Shown one piece after another: positions 8,175 through 17,486 of a stretch of DNA of 64,000 bases. The number at the start of each line of letters is the position of its first letter. Within the stretch, counting starts at the first letter, position 1. Made by a program: the position numbers and the translations under genes. The notes under the pieces are model-generated. The model made no database searches. It worked only from the letters and a program-made list of their open reading frames with translations, and was not told where the DNA came from. This DNA is from Winogradskyella ouciana (GTDB lineage Bacteria > Bacteroidota > Bacteroidia > Flavobacteriales > Flavobacteriaceae): positions 151,217 through 215,216 of the forward strand of contig NZ_WJYA01000009.1 in assembly GCF_009709615.1 (NCBI RefSeq), given 5' to 3'.

Positions 8175-9469
8175 TGTGCGGTTTTTTTTAATTCAGGAAC
8201 CAAAACATTTTTCATCAATCTGCTTTTGTTTCCATTATATGTTTTTGTAATAGGTTTTCCATTTCTTCCCAATCCTTTAAAAACTCCCTTATCTACCAAA
8301 TCCCAAAGTGCATATTTTGCTTTTCCGTCTATGGTGAATAAGCCAAAATGATTTTCTGAGCCTTTAGGGTTTTTAGCATCTTTCCAGTTCTCATCGAAAG
8401 CTTCAAAATAGAAGCAAGACATACCTGCTGCATTTGTCCAATCTCTCATATGATTATAATACAAAGCTTGCTTATACTCATCAGTTGCCATAGCGCCCGA
8501 ATCTCCGTAAAGTTCAGCTGAATGACTTGCCCAACCTGTCTCACCAATATGGATTGGCTTATTTACCCCTAGGCTTTTCATATAAGCTACAACACTATCG
8601 TATTGAGAAACAGCATACTTTTTTGCACGTAGCATCGCTGCATCTATTTTTTCTGTTTTGGACAATTCAGTTTCAGAATCTAAAACTCCCCAGAATACTG
8701 GGTTATAATGCGTATCGTGCATTGGGTAGGTGTGCATGGAAATATAATCGACCGCTTTTATCAATTTTTCTAGGTCTTTGACATGGTATTCTTCACTTCC
8801 GCCTCCCCAAGATGCAAAATTGTCTGAGCTTGTAATCCAAAGATCCTTAGGTAATTCTCCTTGCTTTTTTAAATCCTGTAAATGGTTGACCCATTTTAAA
8901 ATGACACCAGGTTGCACATAGTATGCTGTTGCCCATTTTACCATGGCTTCATTACCAACTGCAAGAATTTTTACAATTTCTGGATACTCTTTTGTAAGTT
9001 CAACAGCCATTTTTACTTCTACAGGATTTCTTTCACTCTCCTCATCATGGTCTGGTTCGCCATTTGACCAATCGAAAGCATTTTTGCAATCAATCCAAAT
9101 ACCGAGCATGACATACATTTCAAAATTTGAATCTTCCTGCTTAAGTTCATTTATAGCTTTAAGCACATTTGAAGCGTGAGGCAAATGAACATTGTACGTT
9201 CTCAGTATTTTGATTCCCATAGCATTGAGGATTTTCATATCCTCTTTAATTTCTTCGATAGTAGGTTGTATATCTCTACTTTGGGACCTATAGCCACCAT
9301 AAGAAATTGCTAAATACTCTGGATTTCCTAAAATATCTTCTGCGCTCAAACTTTGTTTTGCTTTTGTATTTGTTGAATTGCTATTGTTTTTCTTGACAAC
9401 ATTACATGAAAACAACAGTACTACTAAAAAGAAGACTCCTATTTTAATACTGTTCTTCATGGTTTTCAA
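8171..9469 (-). CDS. GH17 family lipoprotein, beta-1,3-glucanase type
   Basis: This 432-residue protein has a lipoprotein signal (LLFSC, Cys22) and one GH17-type barrel. The acid/base is E174 in LAVGNEAMVK and the nucleophile is E310 in HIGETGWAS; FYFEAFDENWK near residue 360 matches the aromatic C-terminal segment of the family. Sequence after the cysteine (NVVKKNNSN) is basic, not acidic, so the protein may face the periplasm. It is the second GH17 in the cluster, clearly different from the shorter cytoplasmic one. It ends in a 4-base overlap with the next gene and starts 4 bases after the phosphorylase stop. Expected role: cutting imported beta-1,3-glucan oligosaccharides. Confidence 0.9.
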   Translation of the reverse strand: MKTMKNSIKIGVFFLVVLLFSCNVVKKNNSNSTNTKAKQSLSAEDILGNPEYLAISYGGYRSQSRDIQPTIEEIKEDMKILNAMGIKILRTYNVHLPHASNVLKAINELKQEDSNFEMYVMLGIWIDCKNAFDWSNGEPDHDEESERNPVEVKMAVELTKEYPEIVKILAVGNEAMVKWATAYYVQPGVILKWVNHLQDLKKQGELPKDLWITSSDNFASWGGGSEEYHVKDLEKLIKAVDYISMHTYPMHDTHYNPVFWGVLDSETELSKTEKIDAAMLRAKKYAVSQYDSVVAYMKSLGVNKPIHIGETGWASHSAELYGDSGAMATDEYKQALYYNHMRDWTNAAGMSCFYFEAFDENWKDAKNPKGSENHFGLFTIDGKAKYALWDLVDKGVFKGLGRNGKPITKTYNGNKSRLMKNVLVPELKKTAQ

Positions 9470-9473
9470 CTTT

Positions 9474-12400
9474 CTATTTATTCAATGACACAATAATCTG
9501 TTTTACATCTCCCTTACGTTTGAAGATATTATCACTAGTATCTGCATCTAGTTTTAATTCTTGAAACGTTGTTACAGAACCATTAGTCCATTTAACTTCT
9601 ATTCCTGTACTGCCATCTTGCTTATATACAATCGGCATTTGGCAATACGTAAAGCACAACTCTCCTTGATTTAATTGAATCGATTTTGCTTTTCCATCGA
9701 CAGTTGTATAATTAAACACCTCTGATGCATTCAGAAATTCTTCTTTTCTTAACAGACTTGGATTAAAACAAATGATACCGTCTTCAACAAAAACACCAAG
9801 TTCCCCAAATCGGCAAAGCACATCCTCCTTTACTTGACCTGTCATACCAGGTTGTTGTGCACCTTTACCTGCTGGTGTATGGGAATAAGGGTCTGTAGGA
9901 AATGCTCCATAGAGTTCTGGTGATTTATGTACACCAATACCTTCATTGATTTCGTAATAATGGTCCAGTAAACCTCCAATGATTTTATCATCTTCATTAT
10001 TCTCAATGGCTTTTATGCAATTTTCTTGTACAGCCAGTAATAATTTAGATACCATGTGCCAATAAATAGAACCCAATCCTTCGTAGCCGTAGAAGGTACC
10101 TGAACGTCCTGTAAATGATTTATGGTCAAAGACCGACTCAAAGGTTTCGAGAATCTGTTGTTCTTCTTTTTTGGCAAGTTCCCTGTATTGTTCTGGTAGT
10201 TCCTTAATTGCTGATTTCAAACTATCCGCATTGTTGAAATTTCCATTAAAATGGTAATTGCCCAACACATCTTTTTCTATGACTTGCTTGTTACCATCAC
10301 TGATAAGTTGTTGTAGCAATTCTGAATTTTTGACTGCGCTTTCTGGAATGTTATTTTTATCTACAAAACGAGATAATTCTTTATTCGGATAAAGTATATA
10401 ACTATACTGATCTGGCCTGAATAAGGCACTTGCTTTTAATCCATTCAACAAACCTAAAGCTTCTTTTGAACTTAAGAATCCTGAGCTTAATACAGCAACT
10501 TGCCCTTCTAGCATTTCGGACAGATATGATATCGAAACTTCGGTATCATTTTCTACCGTCATTAGATTATAGGCGTGATATAAATTATCTGAACGCTTAT
10601 TGGCTTTTATAGTATGCTCTAAATATGATTTTGTAATGTTGAAGAAATTCAGCAAGTCAGATTTAGAGATTTGTTCTTTTTCATTTTTAAATCCAGAACG
10701 ATAGATAGATAATCTGTAATGACTTCCCGCTTTGCCCAAACCATCTAATACCGTTTTTCTGTCTTTATCTGAAATCGCTCCGTTTAGGATATTTTTATTT
10801 TCATTTAAGGTTTCAACAACTGTACTGAAGAATTGATGTAGTTCACTTGAAATAGCAACAGTTTCCATATCTGAACTTGAAACCACCTTTTCAAAAAAGC
10901 TTAAGAAGCGTTGCAGATAATAAAGCGTAACCATTGACACTCCGTTACCAACTAGTGCATTGTTAGCATCATTCCATTCTGGTCGTTGCGTATTTAGCCA
11001 TATTCCGCCTTCAGGAATAAAATTAGATACTTTCGCTAATACTGTGACCAAAAGTTTTTCAATGAGATTGACCTTATAAATTTCATTGTTATTAGCTTTC
11101 AACAACGCACCATCTACTCCAATCTTTTCTCTTGATTTTTCAATAGTTTCATTGAGTTCATAGTCGAAATCTATAGTGTCTTTTGGATTTTTTAAAGTGT
11201 CTTCATAACTCTTAATTTTATAAGGCACATTGGCAAAAACAAAAATGTTTTTATCGAAGCTATTTGCCAATTTTTTAGGATAGTGCTTCTCACTAAACTC
11301 TAAGAACTTCAACAAATAAATAATTTGATGGTCGCCCCAATACCCTATATAAGACCAAGGGTCATCCTCTTCTATAACTTCCCAATCGAAACCATCTTTG
11401 GTCACTCGGTATGGGTTATAACCTTCAAAAGTTGAAGCATTAAGGAATTTATGAATCATTCCTTGAATAAACTCAGGATACGAATGTGCCAAAGCTTCCC
11501 AGTTCTGGAAGATATCTCTCCAGTTCCCTTGATAATCGAGAATTTTTGAACCATCAATTTCGCTATGTGTGTTAATGGAAAATTTATTCCAAGGTCGGCT
11601 CGGATCTCCGTGTCTTCTGCTGAATTTTAACGGTAAATATTCAAAACACAGTCGTTTAAAGTCTGAATCGTTATCGTCTTTAGCTAAGGTTTTTAGTTGG
11701 TGAACGCTAAATGTTTCAGGCAGTCCATTTAATACATCAGCTTTGTTATTTGCAACAGTTTTGTTGGCTTTAGCAATGTATTTTACAAAATCTTCTTTTT
11801 CAATGGTATAGTTGTCATCGAATATTCCGCCACGCATTACATTAAAAAGCGTATTGGCAAAATGCCTCGTATTCCTAAGCTGATCACTTCCTAATTGAAG
11901 TCCATCTGCGGCGCCAGCAATGGCAATTAACTTTTCAGTTCCTTGATCAATGTCATTTTGAACTTGCTCTAAAAGTTGATTTTCATTTTTAATCTTAACT
12001 GAGATAGCTTGTATATCGCTGACAGTTTGGTTGACATTTGCAATGAAGTCCCAAGAGCTTGTCTCGTTAGCCTCTAATTTAATTTCTGAGGATATAAAAT
12101 AGGCTCCCTTTTCTGCTCGTACGTCTTCTTCTTGATGGATTCCCTTTCCTTTTCTAAAATTATTAAGTTGACGAGAAGACAGTAATATTTTAGGGTTATC
12201 AATACCGAGCGACCATACTATGTTAGCTTTTAAGGCTTCACTAGGTTCTGCCTTATCAACAATGATAGCACTTAGGGCATAGATTCCTATACCTGAATCG
12301 CTTTGCAATTCGCTTTTCTTATAAGCATCAACCAAATTGCTGTATTGATTTTGTAGATCTGCGCCAACACCATAAGGGATAATATTTTGCAACCCATCCA

Positions 12401-12938
12401 ATACCGTAATCTCAATTCCTTCGGAACTATTATTTATCAATGTTGACGTCTTAACAAACCCATAAGCATTGCTAGAGCTCCATTGGTATTTGAAAGTTAA
12501 TCCAAGATCATTGTTAGTTTCTTCAAATACAACCATGTTGCCATAACTGTTTTTATAAAGGTTCCTTTTAACATTGTATATGCCAACGTAATGATCTGAG
12601 AACGGCTCCCATAAATGTGTTTTGCCATCTTTATGAACCCTGAAAATAGTTTTGCTTCCAGTAACCTCAGCCGATTCGGTTATTTTATCGTCCGTGTAAT
12701 ATGGAAATAAAGCATATTCAGCATTTTTTCTTCCTGCAGTTAAGCCGCCATTACTAGAAATGAACATCCAATGGCTAGAGTCACTTACAAGGCTCATGAA
12801 AAATGGTCGGATATTATCACAATTAGAAATTTTGTAATAATCTTCACCATTCAATTTCACAAGTTGCCCTTGCACTTCAGCATCATCAAATGAAGCCGGT
12901 TGATTCCCTATATATATATTGTCGTTATGCGAATGCAT
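9474..12938 (-). CDS. Large GH149/GH94-like beta-1,3-glucan phosphorylase
   Basis: The gene encodes about 1154 residues from the ATG at 12938. The open frame can be extended to a TTG at 12977, but the ATG is preceded by a purine-rich AAAGAAGAAAG and is preferred. There is no signal peptide, so it is cytoplasmic. The N-terminal beta-sandwich region (SSNGGLTAGRKNAEYALFPY near residue 67) and the (alpha/alpha)6 catalytic part are laid out as in inverting glucan phosphorylases. RPEWNDANNALVG, with D657 in the position of the general acid of GH94 (WND motif), supports this. The unusual length and context point to GH149, beta-1,3-oligoglucan phosphorylases that release glucose-1-phosphate. Exact family assignment needs a profile search. 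Confidence 0.82.
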   Translation of the reverse strand: MHSHNDNIYIGNQPASFDDAEVQGQLVKLNGEDYYKISNCDNIRPFFMSLVSDSSHWMFISSNGGLTAGRKNAEYALFPYYTDDKITESAEVTGSKTIFRVHKDGKTHLWEPFSDHYVGIYNVKRNLYKNSYGNMVVFEETNNDLGLTFKYQWSSSNAYGFVKTSTLINNSSEGIEITVLDGLQNIIPYGVGADLQNQYSNLVDAYKKSELQSDSGIGIYALSAIIVDKAEPSEALKANIVWSLGIDNPKILLSSRQLNNFRKGKGIHQEEDVRAEKGAYFISSEIKLEANETSSWDFIANVNQTVSDIQAISVKIKNENQLLEQVQNDIDQGTEKLIAIAGAADGLQLGSDQLRNTRHFANTLFNVMRGGIFDDNYTIEKEDFVKYIAKANKTVANNKADVLNGLPETFSVHQLKTLAKDDNDSDFKRLCFEYLPLKFSRRHGDPSRPWNKFSINTHSEIDGSKILDYQGNWRDIFQNWEALAHSYPEFIQGMIHKFLNASTFEGYNPYRVTKDGFDWEVIEEDDPWSYIGYWGDHQIIYLLKFLEFSEKHYPKKLANSFDKNIFVFANVPYKIKSYEDTLKNPKDTIDFDYELNETIEKSREKIGVDGALLKANNNEIYKVNLIEKLLVTVLAKVSNFIPEGGIWLNTQRPEWNDANNALVGNGVSMVTLYYLQRFLSFFEKVVSSSDMETVAISSELHQFFSTVVETLNENKNILNGAISDKDRKTVLDGLGKAGSHYRLSIYRSGFKNEKEQISKSDLLNFFNITKSYLEHTIKANKRSDNLYHAYNLMTVENDTEVSISYLSEMLEGQVAVLSSGFLSSKEALGLLNGLKASALFRPDQYSYILYPNKELSRFVDKNNIPESAVKNSELLQQLISDGNKQVIEKDVLGNYHFNGNFNNADSLKSAIKELPEQYRELAKKEEQQILETFESVFDHKSFTGRSGTFYGYEGLGSIYWHMVSKLLLAVQENCIKAIENNEDDKIIGGLLDHYYEINEGIGVHKSPELYGAFPTDPYSHTPAGKGAQQPGMTGQVKEDVLCRFGELGVFVEDGIICFNPSLLRKEEFLNASEVFNYTTVDGKAKSIQLNQGELCFTYCQMPIVYKQDGSTGIEVKWTNGSVTTFQELKLDADTSDNIFKRKGDVKQIIVSLNK

Positions 12939-12991
12939 TCTTTCTTCTTTAAAATAATTTGATTGAACTAATTGCAATTTGAATTCATTTA

Positions 12992-13021
12992 GTTAAAAGG
13001 CCGAACAACAGCTCGACCTTT
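12992..13021 (-). terminator. Intercistronic hairpin between GH16 and the phosphorylase gene
   Basis: On the minus strand a 9-bp stem (AAAGGTCGA / TCGGCCTTT, one G-U pair) with an 8-base loop is followed by TTTTAACT. It lies about 55 bases after the GH16 stop. The T run is short, so it could be a partial terminator or an mRNA-processing or stabilising hairpin that sets different expression for the SusCD half and the enzyme half of the locus. Confidence 0.55.
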
Positions 13022-13075
13022 AGATTGTTTTAGTAAACACAACTCATTAAAAGGTTTATGAAAAAACAATATTTT

Positions 13076-14464
13076 TTATTGATAAAGTCTTACATAATCA
13101 ATCTCCATACTATCTTCAGTAAAGCTAGGATCGATTGTTCCACCTAGTGTACCTCCCATTGCCACATTAAGTATCATGAAAAAATCATCTTGAAATGGTG
13201 AACTTGGGATAGCAGAACTACTACTATTCATCACAAAGTATTGCACATCATCTACAAAAATTCTTATGCTACTAGCGTCCCATTCTAAAGAATACACATG
13301 AAATTCAGATGAAGCGTTAGTCACATTAGTTTCTAAACCATAGCTTGCATGACTAGAATCTGATGTATTGAACCAATGGCAGGTTCCTAAGACCTTACTT
13401 TTGTCCCAACCCGTTTGTTCCATAATATCAATCTCACCACATCTTGGCCAACCAACGGATGGGAAATTGGTTCCCATCATCCAAATTGCTGGCCATGTCC
13501 CTTGCGAAGAAGGTAGTTTAGCCCTTACATCAACTCTACCATACTTAAATTCGAAAAGTCCTATGGATTTTAAACGCGAAGAGGTGTAGCTAGAGCCATT
13601 GGCTTTTGCAATAATTTTAAGACGTCCATCTTCAACCTTTACATTAGTAGAATTGTCGGTATAGGTCTGCTCTTCATTATTTCCCCAACCTCCTGCACCT
13701 AAGTCATAGGTCCAGTTTTCGCTGTTAGGAGCTCCATCTTGAAAAAACTCATCAGCCCAAACAGGTGGATCTCCAACATAATAAGATACTGCAAGTGTTT
13801 CTGACGTGTCTATAGTGTTATTTGTACTTGAGTAGGCTACTACAGTCACTTCATAATTGTCTATACCTTCTACACTATTGAAAGTGAATTGATAAGTGCC
13901 ATCGACACTCTGAACTTCGTTGCCTCCATCGATAATGTAACCGTAAGACACAGCATCTGTTGCCTGCGCATTAAAATTGACAACACCAGAACCATCACCA
14001 TAAGGGTTATTAGTGTCTGCACCTTCAATTGTAGCAGTTACCACAAGATTTGATGGTACAATAACGGTTGTATCTTCTTCTACGTAAACCGAGAAACTTT
14101 CTACCTCACTAATAGATTCTCCACTACTTGAATAGGCTTTAACCGTTACGATATAGGTGTTTGTTCCTTCATCCGTAAAAATATGTTGAATGGTACCACT
14201 GGTATTTTGTACTTCTGCGCCACTTCCGAATTTAAATCCGTAATTGACCGCATTAGTAGCTGTTGCAGAAACATTTACCACACCAGAACCATCACCATTA
14301 GGATTCGTAGCATCCGCACCAACAATATCAATAGTCACCACTAAATTAGACAGCGTGTTGCCTCCAGAACCATCACCGGAACTATCACTGGAGCAACTCC
14401 ACAATATCAAAAGTGATACCGTTATAAATAAGATTGAATATGCTTTCAACTTGAATAGTCTCAT
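13076..14464 (-). CDS. GH16 laminarinase-type lipoprotein with two PKD-like modules
   Basis: This 462-residue protein has a lipoprotein signal (LLILWSC, Cys24). Two Ig/PKD-like modules of about 90 residues follow (roughly 38-130 and 138-230), each opening with a GAD..NP.GDGSGVVN motif, and a C-terminal GH16 domain of about 230 residues. The catalytic signature E344-I-D-I-M-E349 contains nucleophile and acid/base; WPAIWMMG just before it is typical of beta-1,3-glucanases. It is the last gene of the susCD-type half and ends before an intercistronic hairpin. The expected role is endo-cleavage of laminarin at the cell surface so that SusC/D can import the products. The Ser/Asp-rich post-cysteine segment is compatible with surface export. 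Confidence 0.92.
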   Translation of the reverse strand: MRLFKLKAYSILFITVSLLILWSCSSDSSGDGSGGNTLSNLVVTIDIVGADATNPNGDGSGVVNVSATATNAVNYGFKFGSGAEVQNTSGTIQHIFTDEGTNTYIVTVKAYSSSGESISEVESFSVYVEEDTTVIVPSNLVVTATIEGADTNNPYGDGSGVVNFNAQATDAVSYGYIIDGGNEVQSVDGTYQFTFNSVEGIDNYEVTVVAYSSTNNTIDTSETLAVSYYVGDPPVWADEFFQDGAPNSENWTYDLGAGGWGNNEEQTYTDNSTNVKVEDGRLKIIAKANGSSYTSSRLKSIGLFEFKYGRVDVRAKLPSSQGTWPAIWMMGTNFPSVGWPRCGEIDIMEQTGWDKSKVLGTCHWFNTSDSSHASYGLETNVTNASSEFHVYSLEWDASSIRIFVDDVQYFVMNSSSSAIPSSPFQDDFFMILNVAMGGTLGGTIDPSFTEDSMEIDYVRLYQ

Positions 14465-14478
14465 CTTCTAACTACTTA

Positions 14479-15393
14479 TTATTCTGCAATTAAGATGAAT
14501 CCCCAATCAAATTGACTATTTCCATCAGTTGATCTTAACACCATTTCATTAGCAGAACGCATTTCGAATTTATACGTATGATCTCCACCAATATAATAGC
14601 CTAAAAATCCTATTCCTGTTAAGTTCAATGTTTCGACACCACCTGGAGCAGTAATAAACCATTGTTCAATATAATCTGAATATGGATAGTTTTCAATATC
14701 TGCACCATTCTGAACTCCTTCACCAGGTCCGTTTAGTTCATTGATAAGCACTTCACGTCCGAACACAGTTCCTGAAGGGTCATCTCCACCTTCATCATTA
14801 GTATTATCAGTGATATGAGTAAACGTGCCATCTACATTAAAGATATAACGATCATCATACATACCTACACCTTCCTTGTCAAATGGTGGAGCTCCAAAAA
14901 ACTCATTGAATATACCACCAACAGGGCCTAAACCAAAATGACTATTTGCTTCACTTTTAATCCTCCATGTTCTAGAGCTATCATTTGTGAGCATTGTAAT
15001 TAAATCTGCAGGCGGTTCATATAAGGACAATACCTCAACATCAATCGTTTGGCTCGATGATGCACCTCCTGTACCATAAGCCACAACGGTCACGGTATAG
15101 GTGTTTAATCCTAAAGTCGCAAAATTATAAGTCTGCATTCCGTTAGGAGCAGAGGATGTTGCGCCATTATAAGTATATTGGTACGATATAGCATTGTTAG
15201 CTGTTGCTCTAAAATTGACTACACCACTACCGTCTCCATTTGGGTTGGCAGCATCAGCTCCAACAATATCAACTTCGATTTGAATATTGGATGGAGCAAC
15301 AATATCACCAAACTCTACATCGTCCTCTTGACAACCAGTAACTAATAAAAACATAGTTACCATACTGTACATTATATATTTTAAGTTTTTCAT
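14479..15393 (-). CDS. PUL surface lipoprotein with one PKD-like module (glycan-binding candidate)
   Basis: This 304-residue lipoprotein (VTGC, Cys21) has CQEDDVEFGD after the cleavage site, an acidic stretch of the kind that sends lipoproteins to the outer face in Flavobacteriaceae. Residues about 37-125 form a PKD-like module with the same GADAANPNGDGSGVVN motif found twice in the neighbouring GH16 protein. The C-terminal 180 residues (TWRIKSEANSHFG, then YIFNVDGTFTHITD) resemble the ligand-binding end of SusE/F-position proteins in other glucan loci. There is no catalytic motif. Position directly after the other glycan-binding lipoprotein and before GH16 supports a surface glycan-binding role, which is inferred. 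Confidence 0.8.
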   Translation of the reverse strand: MKNLKYIMYSMVTMFLLVTGCQEDDVEFGDIVAPSNIQIEVDIVGADAANPNGDGSGVVNFRATANNAISYQYTYNGATSSAPNGMQTYNFATLGLNTYTVTVVAYGTGGASSSQTIDVEVLSLYEPPADLITMLTNDSSRTWRIKSEANSHFGLGPVGGIFNEFFGAPPFDKEGVGMYDDRYIFNVDGTFTHITDNTNDEGGDDPSGTVFGREVLINELNGPGEGVQNGADIENYPYSDYIEQWFITAPGGVETLNLTGIGFLGYYIGGDHTYKFEMRSANEMVLRSTDGNSQFDWGFILIAE

Positions 15394-15423
15394 AATTATA
15401 TATTTTAATGTTTTAGACTATGT

Positions 15424-16340
15424 TTAGTTAGTTAATGCAAATTCATCAAAGTAATACTCTGAATCATCACCAGGATTACCAAAGTCAAAGAAAATTACAA
15501 CTCTAACATAATCTGCTGCAGGTGCACCTGAGAAATCATACACTAATTCTTCCCAAGTATTGGCAACTGAAGCATTGATATCTATTTCGTGAGTAATACT
15601 TGCGTCTGCATTTTCTAATTTTAATTTCACAACTCCGCCTGCATCTGGTGCCCAGGTTTTTACGCTGATTTTAGAATATGTGTTAAAATCCAATGGAGTA
15701 GCCGTTTCAAAGAATGCTCCTGCCCATGGTTGAGAACCAGAGGTCTTCGTTAAATTTGCAACAGTAGCTGTTGTATTAACTCCTGAGACATCTGGATTAG
15801 CCAAAATTTCGATTCCTTCTATATCACCAAATACTGTGAATTCAGGTGCGTCACCTTCAAAATCCTGAAAGCCTAATGAGCCTGCACCAGAATCATTAAC
15901 TAATTCAATCTCATCAAAGAAATACATTGAATCGTCCCCAGCATTACCAAAATCAAAGAATATAACTACTCTAACGTAATCTGCTATTGGTGCAGCACTA
16001 AAGTCGTACAACAAGTTTTCCCATTGGTTTGTTACAGTTGTATTGAGGTCGACTTCATGCGTTATACTAGCATCGGCATTTTCAAGTTTTAGTTTAACAA
16101 CAGCACCTGCAGTTGGCGACCAAGTTTTTACATTTATTTTTCCATAACTCACTAAATCAATAGGAGCAGCCGTTTCAAAGAATGTTCCTGCCCATGGCTG
16201 AGAACCAGATGACTTAGTTAACTTAGCAACTGTACTCGTAGTATTAGCACCAGAGGCGTCTGGGTTCGCAACAACTTCAGTAGGCGCAATATCACCAAAT
16301 ACTGTAAAAGCAGGTTCTGCACCTTCAAAATCTTCAATCA
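15424..16340 (-). repeat. Tandem duplication of a carbohydrate-binding-like module inside the gene
   Basis: Two units of roughly 440 bases, about 470 bases apart, encode near-identical modules (first about 15895-16337, second about 15424-15866). Shared stretches include GSQPWAG, KLKLENADASITHE and DYVRVVIFFDFGN; the DNA differs mostly at third codon positions. Confidence 0.8.
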
Positions 16341-17475
16341 TTGCCGTTACAACACCTGTAGCTTCCTTATAGAAATATATATTGTCAATAAACGCAGTTC
16401 CGCCACCACTAAAAGGGTCTCCTACATATTTTAATTGATGTATATCAGCTACTGTAAAACCTCCTTGATCCGTAAAATCTGAAATTGGAATATCTATGCT
16501 TGTCCAAGCATTAGGATTCAAATCAACAACTACAGGTCTTTCTCCATTTGAAACACTAATAAGTGAAACCTCAATACTTTCTAAGACATCTGCAGTCCAA
16601 ACGTCTAAGTGTATGAATTCCATATCGGAAACATCAACTGGTGCTGCCAATTGGTTACCTTGATAACTAATATTTGTGTATTGTAGCATTTCATCACCGT
16701 CTAGATCATAAGTTCCCCAACTACTTCCGCAGCAATCACCTTGGCCCCAATTTGGAAAAAAATCTGTTCCTTCTATGTCTGTATAAGCTTCAGTATATAA
16801 TGCAATAACATCACTCTCAGCTCTCGCTGGAGGTGTAGGCGCCGAAGCCACTGGTGCTTCAATTGCTGTTACTTCAAACTCTTCTGTGTACGTCGTAGTC
16901 TCAATTGCAGATCCCATTGCAATTACTGTAATGGTATAAGTACCTGCTTCTTGATATATATATGAGACTCCTTCACCTATATTAGCACTTAATGGAGTAT
17001 CATTACCTGGCTCACCAAAATAAACATCGTAACTCATAGCAAAATCTGCGGTTGCAGTTACGTTTACTTGTTTTGATATTGCGGCATCATTTTCAATAGT
17101 CACCACAAGATTTTGAGGAGCTTGAAAAGACACTACTAATTGTTGCTCAGCCTGTGTTATTAAGCCATTAATACTTGTCGCAGTTACACCAACTGTATAG
17201 GTACCTTCTGCATAAACATTGTCAATACTTTCGCCTGGCTCTAAACTTATAGTATCTCCTGTTCCATCGCCAAGTGCAATTTCGAATTGTGTAGCACCTA
17301 CAGCTGTAGGTGTAATTGTTACTAACCCAGAGTTATCTTGGGTAGTTCTAAATTGTAATGATACATCGCTTGGAGCATCTGCATTATCTACAAATTGAGT
17401 TCCACGTTCATCTTCTTCACAACCTACAAAGGCTATAAGAAGAAAACTAACTAAAATTAATCTTATATTTTTCAT
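15424..17475 (-). CDS. Surface lipoprotein with PKD-like and three carbohydrate-binding-like modules
   Basis: The gene encodes 683 residues from the ATG at 17475. The longer open frame to 17511 would overlap susD and would hide the clear lipoprotein signal (LIAFVGC, Cys19), so the shorter start is chosen. CEEDERG after cleavage suggests surface export. Two PKD-like repeats (about residues 30-120 and 120-205) are followed by three beta-sandwich modules of about 145 residues. The last two are close duplicates starting DFEG..P.FTVFGDI and containing GSQPWAG, VVKLKLENADASITHE and DYVRVVIFFDFGN. Such modules in the SusE position bind the target glycan. Modular duplication suggests avidity for a long polymer. 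Confidence 0.85.
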   Translation of the reverse strand: MKNIRLILVSFLLIAFVGCEEDERGTQFVDNADAPSDVSLQFRTTQDNSGLVTITPTAVGATQFEIALGDGTGDTISLEPGESIDNVYAEGTYTVGVTATSINGLITQAEQQLVVSFQAPQNLVVTIENDAAISKQVNVTATADFAMSYDVYFGEPGNDTPLSANIGEGVSYIYQEAGTYTITVIAMGSAIETTTYTEEFEVTAIEAPVASAPTPPARAESDVIALYTEAYTDIEGTDFFPNWGQGDCCGSSWGTYDLDGDEMLQYTNISYQGNQLAAPVDVSDMEFIHLDVWTADVLESIEVSLISVSNGERPVVVDLNPNAWTSIDIPISDFTDQGGFTVADIHQLKYVGDPFSGGGTAFIDNIYFYKEATGVVTAMIEDFEGAEPAFTVFGDIAPTEVVANPDASGANTTSTVAKLTKSSGSQPWAGTFFETAAPIDLVSYGKINVKTWSPTAGAVVKLKLENADASITHEVDLNTTVTNQWENLLYDFSAAPIADYVRVVIFFDFGNAGDDSMYFFDEIELVNDSGAGSLGFQDFEGDAPEFTVFGDIEGIEILANPDVSGVNTTATVANLTKTSGSQPWAGAFFETATPLDFNTYSKISVKTWAPDAGGVVKLKLENADASITHEIDINASVANTWEELVYDFSGAPAADYVRVVIFFDFGNPGDDSEYYFDEFALTN

Positions 17476-17486
17476 ATCACTTTTTT

